Origin: Candidatus Rokuibacteriota bacterium
Lineage (GTDB): Bacteria; Methylomirabilota; Methylomirabilia; Rokubacteriales; CSP1-6
Length of the DNA: 61,925 bases
NCBI GenBank assembly: GCA_003220435.1
Contig: QHSL01000076.1
Location: 1-61,925 of the forward strand
Reading direction: 5' to 3'
The notes under the pieces are model-generated. The model was not told where the DNA came from and ran no database searches. It was given only the letters and a program-made list of their open reading frames with translations. The first letter of the stretch is position 1, and every line of letters starts with the position of its first letter. Below are positions 19,796-28,389 of the stretch, in pieces. The position numbers and the translations under genes are program-made.

Positions 19796-19812
<17 letters not shown>
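19336..19812 (+). CDS. rpiB: ribose-5-phosphate isomerase B
   Basis: RpiB interconverts ribose 5-phosphate and ribulose 5-phosphate, feeding PRPP and hence the purine operon upstream. The 158-residue protein has [13 protein letters not shown], the catalytic-Cys segment [17 protein letters not shown], and [18 protein letters not shown] 19336 is preferred because earlier in-frame codons precede the promoter's predicted start point and add non-family residues. It overlaps glyA by 17 nt, a common bacterial gene pair. Confidence 0.95.
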
Positions 19813-21046
<1,234 letters not shown>

Positions 21047-21062
21047 CCGGGTGGTGCGCGCT

Positions 21063-21161
21063 GCAGGCCGTCGCGGGGCCGCAAGGCGAGCCGCAGGGCC
21101 GCCCGGGGGCTGGGGCCCCCAGGCCCGAGGCGAGCGATGCAAACAGACCCCGCCGGCCGAG
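21063..21161. repeat. intergenic GC-rich hairpin repeat, copy 1 (expanded form)
   Basis: The 141-nt gap between glyA and nrdR contains GCAGGCCGTCGCGGGGC (21063-21079) and CCCCGCCGGCCGAG (21148-21161), both found again at 48536-48571. Here about 68 extra nucleotides lie between the two blocks, including the self-complementary GGGGGCTGGGGCCCCC. The two end blocks are themselves near-complementary (GGCCG..GCGGGGC with GCCCCGCCGGCC), so the element can fold into a hairpin. It ends about 27 nt before the nrdR start. Confidence 0.6.
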
Positions 21162-21188
21162 GCGCGCCCATAGACAAGGGGGGGCCCG

Positions 21189-21692
21189 ATGAAGTGTCCG
21201 TTTTGTGGCCACACGGAAGATCGGGTCGTCGATTCGCGCGTGGGGCGAGACGGCGAGTTCATCCGGCGTCGGCGCGAATGCCTCAAGTGTCACCGGCGGT
21301 ACACGACCTACGAGTACATCGAGGACGTGCTGCCGCATGTGGTCAAGCGCGACGGGCGGCGTGAGCCCTTCGATCGACAGAAGCTCCGCGGGTCGATCCT
21401 CAAGGCCTGCGAGAAGCGGTCGGTGGGCGTCCAGGCGGTCGACGACGTCGTGGTCGAGATCGAGGCCCAGCTCCACGACCGCTCCGAGAAGGAAGTCAGC
21501 AGCGAGGAGCTCGGCAAAATCGTCATGGATAATCTACAGAGGCTCGATCCGGTCGCCTACGTCCGGTTCGCCTCGGTTTACCGGCAGTTCAAGGACATCG
21601 GCCAGTTCGTCGAAGAGGTGAAGGGGCTCCAGAAGGACGACAAGGCCAAGCCCGCCCCGCCAAAGCCGCGGAACCTCGCGAAGACGAAATAG
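21189..21692 (+). CDS. nrdR: transcriptional repressor NrdR
   Basis: NrdR represses ribonucleotide reductase genes by sensing ATP/dATP. An N-terminal zinc ribbon has Cys3, Cys6, Cys31 and Cys34, followed by an ATP-cone domain (VVKRDGRREPFDRQKL to VAYVRFASVYRQF). 167 residues; the last approximately 20 are a Lys/Pro-rich tail. ATG 21189 has a G-rich ribosome site. It lies downstream of glyA, as in many bacteria; no ribonucleotide reductase gene is in the window. Confidence 0.96.
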   Translation: MKCPFCGHTEDRVVDSRVGRDGEFIRRRRECLKCHRRYTTYEYIEDVLPHVVKRDGRREPFDRQKLRGSILKACEKRSVGVQAVDDVVVEIEAQLHDRSEKEVSSEELGKIVMDNLQRLDPVAYVRFASVYRQFKDIGQFVEEVKGLQKDDKAKPAPPKPRNLAKTK

Positions 21693-21694
21693 CA

Positions 21695-21760
21695 CGGCCC
21701 TGCCGCAGGGGAAGACCGACAGGGCCGAGCGCCGCCGGGCGCCTACTTCTTTTTCTTTTT
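21695..21760 (+). terminator. probable terminator after nrdR
   Basis: CGGCCCTG (21695-21702) pairs perfectly with CAGGGCCG (21720-21727), starting 3 nt after the nrdR stop. A second short stem GCGCC/GGCGC (21729-21742) is followed by a T-rich run at 21747-21760, as in an intrinsic terminator. The T-rich run is also the complement of a lysine-codon micro-ORF on the other strand, so the two readings compete. Confidence 0.5.
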
Positions 21761-21781
21761 GGTCGCCTTCTTCTTCGCCAC
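21743..21781 (-). CDS. candidate 12-residue lysine-rich micro-ORF
   Basis: On the minus strand a near-ideal ribosome site (GGAGGTG, 7 nt spacing) precedes GTG, and the frame reads MAKKKATKKKKK then TAG. The strong Shine-Dalgarno argues for translation; the T-rich complement fits equally well as the U-tract of the nrdR terminator. Basic peptides like this could bind nucleic acid or ribosomes, but no function is known. Confidence 0.3.
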   Translation of the reverse strand: MAKKKATKKKKK

Positions 21782-21921
21782 CGTGTCACCTCCCCCCGTC
21801 GAGCAGTCTCTCCCGCTCCCTGAGGCATGCTAGGTGAGCCCGCGCCAGCCTGTCAAGAGCAAAATCCCACATGTGGGGGTGCAGAAACCCGTGACTCCCA
21901 AGATGTTGGGTGAAAGGTTAA

Positions 21922-21950
21922 TTGACATATCCGGAACCAGGATGTAGCGT
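21922..21950 (+). promoter_or_regulatory. sigma70-type promoter of the radical SAM gene
   Basis: TTGACA (21922-21927), a 17-nt spacer and TAGCGT (21945-21950). The transcript would start near 21957, leaving a leader of about 49 nt with a ribosome site before ATG 22006. Confidence 0.6.
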
Positions 21951-22005
21951 GAGCCGCAAGATCGACCTTCACCCGACACGCCCGCTCCCGAGGAGATCTC
22001 CGTTG

Positions 22006-23823
22006 ATGAGACGTACGCTGAAGAAGCTTGTGTTCGTGGAGCCGAAGTCAACCCATCTCCACATCTACAGCAGGGTCTGCATCCCTCGGCTCGGTTCGGT
22101 GCTCCTGGCCACGATCATGCGCGCCAAGGGCTACGACGTTCGCGTCTACATCGAGGACATCCACGACATCGACATGAGCGAAGTCTACTCGGCCGACCTG
22201 GTCGCGATCTCCGCGATCACCTCGACCGCGCCCCAATCGTACCGCCTGGCCGACAAGGTCAGGGAGGCGGGCGGCATCGCCGTGCTCGGGGGGACGCACA
22301 CCAGCTTTCTCCCGGAGGAGGGGCTCCAGCACGCCGACTTCGTGATCCGCGGCGAGGGGGAGTTCGCGTTCCAGGAGCTGGTCGACGCGATCCAGGCGGG
22401 CCACGGGTTCGAGAAGATCCAGAACCTCTCCTACCTGCCCGACGGCCGCGCGGTGCACCTGCCCGAGCGTCCCAAGATCGCAAACCTCGACGTGAATCCG
22501 ATCCCGGACTACCGGCTGATCACGGGCTGGAAGCCCGGCGGGGTCATCTCGGTGGCGACCTCGCGCGGCTGCCCCTTCTCGTGCACCTTCTGCTCGGTCC
22601 CCGGCATGTACGGGCACGCCTTCCGCACGCACTCGGTCGAGCGCGTGCTCCAGGAGCTCGAGTCGCACCGGGGCAACATGTACACGTTCTTTGCGGACGA
22701 CATCTTCACGGCCAACAAGAAGCGCTGCAAGGAGCTGCTGCGCGGGATGATCCAGCGCGACCTGACGCCCGACTGGGGCGCCCAGGTACGGACCGAGACG
22801 GTCGACGACCCGGAGCTCCTCCAGCTGATGCGCGATTCGCGCTGCTTCAACGTCTACGTCGGGTTCGAGTCGATCAACCCGCGCACGCTGAAGCTCTTCC
22901 AGAAGAAGCAGGACCTCGCGAAGATCGAGCGGTCGATCGAGCGGTTCCACGCCCACAAGATCCGGATCCACGGCATGTTCGTGGTGGGCTCGGACGAGGA
23001 CGACGTCGAGACGGTCGACGCGACCGCCGAGTTCGCATTGAAGAACGACATCGACTCGATCCAGTTCATGATCCTGACGCCGATTCCGGGCTCGCCGGAC
23101 TGGGAGCAGGTCTACGACCGCGGCAACAAGTACGTGATCAGCAAGAACTGGCAGTTCTACGACGGTCACCACGTCGTCCATCAGCCGCGCCGCATGAGCC
23201 CCTACGAGCTGCAGATGGCGGCGATCAACGCGATGGCGAAGTTCTACTCCTGGCGCGGCATCGCCAAGAAGCTCCTGAAGGGCGACAAGTACTACGCGGC
23301 GATCCGCTACTTCGGCAAGCGGATGATTCGCGACTGGTGGAAGGACCACGAGAACCGCCAGCACGTCGACTGGCTCAAGGCCCAGCTCTACGGCGAGGCG
23401 AAGGCCTTTAGCCACCAGGCGCTGACGCGAGTGGGGCTCCCGGCCATCCTGCTTCAAGACTCGGTGGGACGGCTGCTCCAGCGCTTCCTGGGCGAGCTTG
23501 GCGTCACCGTGGTGCCGCTCGCAGAAGCGGCGGCCGAGAGCGCGGCGCGGGCGCGCGAGACCGTCGACTGCTTGATCACGCCCATCGTGAAGCGCGCCGT
23601 CAAGGAGCGCGAGGAGTTCTACGCGAACCTGGCGTCGGTCAACGCGCTGCTCCAGAGCCGCTGGGAAAAGCTGCCGCGGGTGAGCTTCCCGCTCGTCGAC
23701 GGCCAGGGACCGGTGTTCGAGCCCTTCGCGAAGATCGGTCTCCTCTTCACCAAGAATCTCGATCGCATCCGCGACGCTTACAAGACCGCCGGCGTGCAGG
23801 AAGGCCTCTGGGAGGCCGCTTAG
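22006..23823 (+). CDS. B12-binding-domain radical SAM protein
   Basis: An N-terminal cobalamin-binding-like Rossmann domain (about 10-150; GSVLLATIMRAKGYDVRVY, ISAITSTAPQSYRLAD, VLGGTHTSFLPEEGL) precedes a radical SAM core with Cys189-x3-Cys193-x2-Cys196 (GCPFSCTFC). The C-terminal 200 residues are alpha-helical and unassigned. ATG 22006 has GAGGAG upstream; an open frame continues further up but would start before the promoter. 605 residues. Relatives include BchE-like, hopanoid methylase (HpnP-like) and methylthiotransferase-like enzymes; the substrate cannot be assigned. It is a single-gene transcript ending at a long-hairpin element. Confidence 0.88.
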   Translation: MRRTLKKLVFVEPKSTHLHIYSRVCIPRLGSVLLATIMRAKGYDVRVYIEDIHDIDMSEVYSADLVAISAITSTAPQSYRLADKVREAGGIAVLGGTHTSFLPEEGLQHADFVIRGEGEFAFQELVDAIQAGHGFEKIQNLSYLPDGRAVHLPERPKIANLDVNPIPDYRLITGWKPGGVISVATSRGCPFSCTFCSVPGMYGHAFRTHSVERVLQELESHRGNMYTFFADDIFTANKKRCKELLRGMIQRDLTPDWGAQVRTETVDDPELLQLMRDSRCFNVYVGFESINPRTLKLFQKKQDLAKIERSIERFHAHKIRIHGMFVVGSDEDDVETVDATAEFALKNDIDSIQFMILTPIPGSPDWEQVYDRGNKYVISKNWQFYDGHHVVHQPRRMSPYELQMAAINAMAKFYSWRGIAKKLLKGDKYYAAIRYFGKRMIRDWWKDHENRQHVDWLKAQLYGEAKAFSHQALTRVGLPAILLQDSVGRLLQRFLGELGVTVVPLAEAAAESAARARETVDCLITPIVKRAVKEREEFYANLASVNALLQSRWEKLPRVSFPLVDGQGPVFEPFAKIGLLFTKNLDRIRDAYKTAGVQEGLWEAA

Positions 23824-23838
23824 CCCCGCGTCGTCTCC

Positions 23839-23982
23839 GCTGGTCGGCGTGGAGGGGGATGGGACCCTCTCCTCGCCGACGCTAGCTCATCACTCACCAC
23901 GCCCTAGTCAAACGCCGGACTTCCGCCGCCACTGACTACACGCGGCGCGGAGAGGGTCCCATCCCCCTCCACGCCGACCAGC
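23839..23982 (+). repeat. long-hairpin 3' element, copy 1 (after radical SAM gene)
   Basis: Arms 23839-23872 and 23949-23982 are a perfect 34-bp inverted repeat; a single mismatch and 5 more pairs extend it inward. The 76-nt interior begins CGCCGACGCTAGCTCA and ends CCGCCGCCACTGACT plus CACGCGGCGC, with a nested TAGTCA/TGACTA pair. The element begins 15 nt after the radical SAM stop. The same interior, with different arms, occurs on the opposite strand at 24064-24214. There is no U-tract. The rest of the 399-nt gap (23983-24063) shows nothing recognisable. Confidence 0.8.
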
Positions 23983-24063
23983 TCAGCGAAGCGTCCATGC
24001 CTCCTCCATCACCTCCGCGCGCATCGGTCGAGGATTCATAGGATCGAAGACTGAAGGGGTAGA

Positions 24064-24214
24064 CGGCGGGCGGGTGGGGCTGGGGTTGGGGTGCCCCTCC
24101 GGCGCCGCGTGCAGTCAGTGGCGGCGGAGATCCCGCGTTGGCTTCGGGCGTGCGCAGAGTGAGCTAGCGTCGGCGCGGGAGGGGCACCCCAACCCCAGCC
24201 CCGCCCGCCCGCCG
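24064..24214 (-). repeat. long-hairpin 3' element, copy 2 (after pyrE)
   Basis: Arms 24065-24100 and 24178-24213 form a 36-bp inverted repeat with one G.U-type position, one more pair at 24064/24214, then a mismatch and 6 pairs inward. Read on the minus strand, the 77-nt interior matches copy 1 closely (identical 16-, 15- and 10-nt blocks). The arm sequences differ from copy 1 but stay self-complementary. In the pyrE transcript it begins 8 nt after the stop codon, the same sense relative to its gene as copy 1. Confidence 0.8.
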
Positions 24215-24222
24215 CCGCCAAG

Positions 24223-24906
24223 CTACGGGACTTTGGGTTCTTGGACCGAGGAGGGACGACGGGAGTGGCGGCGGCGCACGAACTCTTCGTTTAAAGGCAT
24301 TCCTTTGGCGCAGAAGGGGCAGCTCTCCGGATCGTAGGTCGGGAAGTCGCGGCTCACCAGGCTGAACACGGGGCGGTTGTCGAGCTCGACGGACGTACGC
24401 CGCCAGAGGCATCCGATGCCGACCACCTGGCCGCCGAGCTGCTCCACCAGGTTGATCAGCAAGTTCAGCGTCGAGCCGGTGGACACAAGATCTTCGACCA
24501 GCAGGATCTTCGTGCCCGGCCGAACCAGGCGCTGGAACTCGACCGGGAGCGAGACGCGCCGCTTGCCCCCCGACAGCCCCTTGGTGCCGTAGATGACGGT
24601 GGGCCGCGACGGGTGCGCGCGCGCCACGCAATGGGACAGGATCAGCGCGGCCGGCCCCGTCGAGAGCACCATATCGAGCGGCCACTGGGCGAAGTGCTTG
24701 GCGATCACCGCGCCGAGCCCCTCGGTGAACGAGGGCTCCGTGGTCACCAGCGTCTTCTCGATGTACTCGGTCGTGTGCTGGCCGGAGGGCAGGAGGATGT
24801 GGTCGTTCGCATGATAGGCGCCGGTCCGCTTGAGGATCTCGAGGTGGATCTTCTCCCTGACCTCGTTCTCGACGGCGGCGGGGTCCTTCCTGGCGGCAGC
24901 GCTCAT
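24223..24906 (-). CDS. pyrE: orotate phosphoribosyltransferase
   Basis: PyrE makes OMP from orotate and PRPP in pyrimidine synthesis. The PRPP loop ILLVEDLVSTGSTLN is clear, with HANDHILLPSGQHTTEYIEK and DMVLSTGPAALILS earlier. The C-terminus carries a Cys-Pro-Phe-Cys pair (DPESCPFCAKGMPL), seen in one subgroup of PyrE-like proteins. Start at 24906 is favoured by GGGAGG 6-7 nt upstream; an ATG at 24927 adds seven residues. 227 residues. Convergent with the radical SAM gene and divergent from tsaB, with about 75 nt between the starts. Confidence 0.87.
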   Translation of the reverse strand: MSAAARKDPAAVENEVREKIHLEILKRTGAYHANDHILLPSGQHTTEYIEKTLVTTEPSFTEGLGAVIAKHFAQWPLDMVLSTGPAALILSHCVARAHPSRPTVIYGTKGLSGGKRRVSLPVEFQRLVRPGTKILLVEDLVSTGSTLNLLINLVEQLGGQVVGIGCLWRRTSVELDNRPVFSLVSRDFPTYDPESCPFCAKGMPLNEEFVRRRHSRRPSSVQEPKVP

Positions 24907-24968
24907 CCCGGCCCTCCCGGAACGCATTATCGCACGCGCCAGGGACCGGAGGCGCTTTGGGCGCGTGC

Positions 24969-24974
24969 TAGACT
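24969..24974 (+). promoter_or_regulatory. -10 box of tsaB (leaderless)
   Basis: TAGACT lies 7 nt before the tsaB ATG (24982) and there is no ribosome site in between. The -35 region is weak. The predicted RNA begins at or next to the start codon. Confidence 0.4.
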
Positions 24975-24981
24975 CCTCTGC

Positions 24982-25656
24982 ATGCGCACGCTCGCCGTGG
25001 AGACCTCGACGCTGGCGGGCGGTGCCGCACTCCTCGACGGCGACCTCGTCGTCGGTGAGTACGTCCTGGATATCCGGATCACGCACTCCGAGCGTCTGAT
25101 GGCGATCATCGATCGGCTCCTGGGCGATGCCGGTTGGTCGGTTCGCGAGCTCGAAGGTCTGGCGGTCTCGGTGGGGCCGGGCTCGTTCACCGGTCTCCGG
25201 ATCGGCCTCAGCACGGTCAAGGGGCTGGCCCTGGCGCTCGCGATCCCGATCGCGGCCGTGCCCACGCTCGACGCGATGGCGGCGATGCTGCCCTTCGCGG
25301 CGCTGCCCATCGTTCCGGTGCTCGACGCCCGCAAGCGCGAGGTCTACGCGTCACGTTACCGCTGGGACGGCGGGTCCATGCGGCGAGAGTGGGAATATCT
25401 GGCCATCGCGCCCGACGATCTCTCACGGCGTCTCGACGAGCCGGTGATCGTGCTCGGCGACGGCGCCGCTCAGATCGACTCGCCGCACGCGCGGCGGCCC
25501 GATCCGCCTCGCCGAGGGCCGTCGCCGGCGTGCGTGGGCACGCTCGGGCAGCGGCGGCTCGCGGGCGGCGACACGATCGAGGCCGCCGATCTCGTTCCCA
25601 TCTATCTGCGGCCGTCCGAGGCCGAGCTGAAGCGTCGTGGGATCGTTGTCGGTTGA
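24982..25656 (+). CDS. tsaB: tRNA t6A dimerisation/partner protein TsaB
   Basis: TsaB is an ASKHA-fold protein that pairs with TsaD in threonylcarbamoylation of A37. The 224-residue product begins MRTLAVETSTLAGGAALLDG and has VSVGPGSFTGLRIGLSTVKGLA, the family hallmark, and VPVLDARKREVYAS. ATG 24982 is the family start. The C-terminal part (from about 155) is Arg/Pro-rich and poorly conserved. It overlaps rimI, a usual neighbour. Confidence 0.93.
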   Translation: MRTLAVETSTLAGGAALLDGDLVVGEYVLDIRITHSERLMAIIDRLLGDAGWSVRELEGLAVSVGPGSFTGLRIGLSTVKGLALALAIPIAAVPTLDAMAAMLPFAALPIVPVLDARKREVYASRYRWDGGSMRREWEYLAIAPDDLSRRLDEPVIVLGDGAAQIDSPHARRPDPPRRGPSPACVGTLGQRRLAGGDTIEAADLVPIYLRPSEAELKRRGIVVG

Positions 25657-26110
25657 CCGGATGCGCCCCGAGGACCTCGACGAGGTTCTCGGGATCGAGC
25701 GCGCATCGTTCTCGATGCCGTGGTCGCGCGGCGCCTTCCTCTACGAGATCCAGCAGAACCGGGTGGCCCGCTGCTGGGTCATGCGCGAAGAGGCGCGCGT
25801 GGTCGGCTACCTCTGCCTGTGGGAGGTCGCCGACGAGGTCCACATCACCAACATCGCCGTCCGGCCCGAATCGCGCCGGCAAGGGCTCGGACGGACGCTA
25901 CTGGGGGGTGTCCTCGACGACGCCCGGCAGCGGCACGTCCGGCTGGTGGTCCTCGAGGTCCGCCCGAGCAATACCGAGGCGCGAACCCTCTACGAATCCT
26001 TCGGATTCCGGGTGGTCGGCCGCCGCCGCGGCTACTACTACGACACCGGCGAGGACGCCCTCGTGATGGAGAACGACCTCCAGACCGCGCGGCCGGGAAC
26101 CCGTGCCTAG
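25637..26110 (+). CDS. rimI: ribosomal protein S18 alanine N-acetyltransferase
   Basis: A GNAT-fold acetyltransferase of 157 residues: RPEDLDEVLGIERASFSMPW at the start, the acetyl-CoA loop RPESRRQGLGRTLL, and VRPSNTEARTLYESFGF then RRGYYYDTGEDALVM, all typical of RimI. Start taken as GTG 25637, overlapping tsaB by 20 nt; TTG 25646 is an alternative. tsaB-rimI adjacency supports the assignment over other GNATs. Confidence 0.9.
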   Translation: MGSLSVDRMRPEDLDEVLGIERASFSMPWSRGAFLYEIQQNRVARCWVMREEARVVGYLCLWEVADEVHITNIAVRPESRRQGLGRTLLGGVLDDARQRHVRLVVLEVRPSNTEARTLYESFGFRVVGRRRGYYYDTGEDALVMENDLQTARPGTRA

Positions 26111-26170
26111 TCTCAGCCGTTCGTGGTATTAAGGCGTTGCCCCTGCCATCGAGGTCTCAGGAGGACTGAA

Positions 26171-26818
26171 GTGAACAGATCCACGGCGCGAGCGCTCGTC
26201 GTTGCCCTCGGCATGGTGATCGGCCCCGGCCCGGTGTTCGCCGACGTGATCGCGTTCAAGCTTCTCCCGAACTACTCGCGAGCGACATTCAAGAGCGACG
26301 CGCCGCTTGAGACCTTCGTCGGCAACACCGCGGCCGAAGGCGTGGCCGGCACGCTCGCGGTCGATCCGGCGAAGCCGCAGGCGGTTACCGGCACGGTCAA
26401 GGTGGACATGAACCTGGTCCGCACCGGCGTCGACAAGCGTGACGCGGACATGCGCAGCAAGAACTTCCTCGACACCGAGGTCGACGCCAACCGGTGGGTC
26501 ACCTTCGAGGTGAAGGGCGTCGAGATCAGCGGGCCGCTCGAGGTCGGCAAGGCGGTTCCGGCCAGGGTGCGCGGCGTGCTGACGGTCAAGCAGAAGCCGG
26601 TCGAGCGGGTCGCCGACGCGACGATCACCTGGGTCAAGCTCACGCCGGAGCAGGTCGAGAACCAAAAGCGCTTCGGCTTCACTGCCGACAACATCAAGGT
26701 GCGCGCGAAGCTCGCCACGACCTTCTCCGATCACAGCATCCCGCTGCCGCAGATCTTCGTGTTCAAGGTCGCGAACGAGATCCAGCTGGAGACCGACCTG
26801 ACCTTCGTGCGGCAGTAG
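26171..26818 (+). CDS. periplasmic YceI-family protein
   Basis: A Sec signal peptide (about residues 1-24, ending VFA) precedes a YceI-like lipocalin fold: VKVDMNLVRTGVDKRDADMRS and FLDTEVDANRWVTFEVK are the recognisable stretches. YceI proteins bind isoprenoid lipids such as polyprenyl or quinone-like molecules. GTG 26171 has AGGAGG 8 nt upstream, a strong site. 215 residues. The next gene encodes a cytochrome, so a link to respiratory lipid or redox functions is plausible but inferred. Confidence 0.85.
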   Translation: MNRSTARALVVALGMVIGPGPVFADVIAFKLLPNYSRATFKSDAPLETFVGNTAAEGVAGTLAVDPAKPQAVTGTVKVDMNLVRTGVDKRDADMRSKNFLDTEVDANRWVTFEVKGVEISGPLEVGKAVPARVRGVLTVKQKPVERVADATITWVKLTPEQVENQKRFGFTADNIKVRAKLATTFSDHSIPLPQIFVFKVANEIQLETDLTFVRQ

Positions 26819-26826
26819 CGAACGCA

Positions 26827-27717
26827 TTGGGACGGGACGCCGCCCGCCTTCTCATCGCGCTCCTGCTGACCCCGGCCGCGCTCGCATCGACGGCGAGCGC
26901 GCAGACGCCGTCCGCCGCCGACATCGCGCGGGGCAAGTACGTCTTCGGGGCCACCGGTGGGTGTGGATGTCACACGGTGCCCAAGCAACCGGTGAACGCC
27001 GGCGGGCGGAAGTACGACGGGCCGTTCGGGACCGTGTACTCGACCAACATCACGCCGGACCGCGAGACGGGCATCGGAGGCTGGACCGACGAGCAGATCA
27101 TCACCGCGACCCGGCTCGGTCGTCGGCCCAACGGCGAGCGCCTCATCCCGGTGCATCCCTACACGACCTTCAACGGCATGACCGCCGACGATCTCAAGGC
27201 CCTGATCGCGTTCCTCCGGACGGTCCCGCCGGTCAAGCGCGCCAACCAGCCGAAGAAGATCAGCGTGCCGATGTTCGAGAGCGTGTTCCTGCCCGCCTGG
27301 CTCGCGGCGTTCGCCCCCAAGGAGACGCCTCCGACGTCGGCGCCGACCTCCGGAACGGCGCGGGGCGAATACCTGGTGCGGGCGGTCGCTCACTGCGGCG
27401 AGTGCCACACGCCGCGGACCATGACGATGGCGACCGACAACTCGAGGTTCCTCGCCGGGAACCCCAAGGGCCCCGAGGACACGGAGGTTCCCAACATCAC
27501 GCCCGACAAGGCGACGGGCCTGACGTGGACGGAGGAAGAGATCGCCGACTACCTCGGTACCGGCAACAAGCCCGACGGCGACGTCGCCGGGAGCCTGATG
27601 GGCGAGGTGATCGACGGGACGCTAGCCGGCTACAAGGACCTGACCAAGGCCGACCGGCTCGCGATCGCCCGCTATCTCAAAACGATCCCGGCAGTCAAAA
27701 ACAAGATCGGTAAATAA
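26827..27717 (+). CDS. diheme cytochrome c, first heme motif atypical
   Basis: A signal peptide (about 1-26, ending SAQ) is followed by two cytochrome c domains. The first would-be heme site reads Cys46-Gly-Cys48-His49 (GGCGCH), one residue short of CxxCH; the second is canonical Cys190-Gly-Glu-Cys193-His194. Likely axial methionines lie in later segments. 296 residues, resembling the cytochrome subunit of periplasmic dehydrogenases or gluconate/alcohol dehydrogenase cytochromes. The start is TTG 26827, 8 nt after the YceI gene. Periplasmic electron carrier. Confidence 0.82.
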   Translation: MGRDAARLLIALLLTPAALASTASAQTPSAADIARGKYVFGATGGCGCHTVPKQPVNAGGRKYDGPFGTVYSTNITPDRETGIGGWTDEQIITATRLGRRPNGERLIPVHPYTTFNGMTADDLKALIAFLRTVPPVKRANQPKKISVPMFESVFLPAWLAAFAPKETPPTSAPTSGTARGEYLVRAVAHCGECHTPRTMTMATDNSRFLAGNPKGPEDTEVPNITPDKATGLTWTEEEIADYLGTGNKPDGDVAGSLMGEVIDGTLAGYKDLTKADRLAIARYLKTIPAVKNKIGK

Positions 27718-27771
27718 TGGCAGCGCCATTCGACAACCCAGGTCAACCCCCGCTCTGGTGAAGGAGGAACG

Positions 27772-28269
27772 ATGAGACCGAAACACCTCCGTACTGGCGT
27801 CGTTGTTGGGAGTCTCGTGGCGCTGGCGCTCGCCGGCTCCGCGACCGGTCAGTCCACGCCCAAGATCTGGACGAGCGACGTCGTCGCCGATCGCCAGCGC
27901 CTCATGAAGCTCAACGGCGCGAGCTGGGCGGACGCCCAGGCGAAGCTGAAGGCCGGCAACGCCGAAGCAGTCGCGGTGAACGCCGAGACGATGGCGCTCA
28001 TCGCGACACAGATCACCGCGCTGTTTCCCGAGGGCTCGCTGACCGAGAAGTCCAAGGCCAAGCCCGAGATCTGGCAGAAGTGGCCCGAGTTCGAATCCGC
28101 AGTCAAGAATTACGCGACGCAAGCCGAGAAGCTGCGGGACGCCGCGCGGAGCAAGGACCTCGCAGCCACCGAAGCTGTCGCGAAGGAGTTCGGCCGGCAG
28201 GCGTGCGGGACCTGTCACCAGCCCTTCCGAGTTCCGCCACCCCAGCAGCAGGCGCCGCCGACACGCTGA
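27772..28269 (+). CDS. c'-type (C556-like) monoheme cytochrome
   Basis: A 165-residue secreted protein with a signal peptide (about 1-26), a helical body (RQRLMKLNGASWADAQAKLK) and a C-terminal heme site Cys145-Gly-Thr-Cys148-His149. This is the four-helix cytochrome c' layout, in which the heme motif is near the end. ATG 27772 has a strong GGAGG site. It lies 54 nt after the diheme cytochrome, probably the same transcript, and ends before a 13-bp hairpin. Confidence 0.9.
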   Translation: MRPKHLRTGVVVGSLVALALAGSATGQSTPKIWTSDVVADRQRLMKLNGASWADAQAKLKAGNAEAVAVNAETMALIATQITALFPEGSLTEKSKAKPEIWQKWPEFESAVKNYATQAEKLRDAARSKDLAATEAVAKEFGRQACGTCHQPFRVPPPQQQAPPTR

Positions 28270-28284
28270 AGCCAGGTGGTTGTC

Positions 28285-28315
28285 GTCGGGGGGAGCGCCC
28301 GCCGCTCCCCCCGAC
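28285..28315 (+). terminator. hairpin after the c'-type cytochrome
   Basis: GTCGGGGGGAGCG (28285-28297) pairs perfectly with CGCTCCCCCCGAC (28303-28315) around a 5-nt loop. It starts 15 nt after the stop codon. No T-run follows; probably a factor-dependent or structural terminator. Confidence 0.6.
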
Positions 28316-28389
28316 ACCTCGAGCGATCTCCGCCGCCGCCGGCGCGGCGCCCCGACGGCAATCCGCGCTGTGCTAAGGTTGGAGCGCTG

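Noticed and set aside
23839-24214. The long hairpins as ends of an insertion sequence
   Set aside because: No transposase lies between the arms, the interior is only ~76 nt, and the two copies are oriented relative to their flanking genes rather than flanked by target duplications that I can see.
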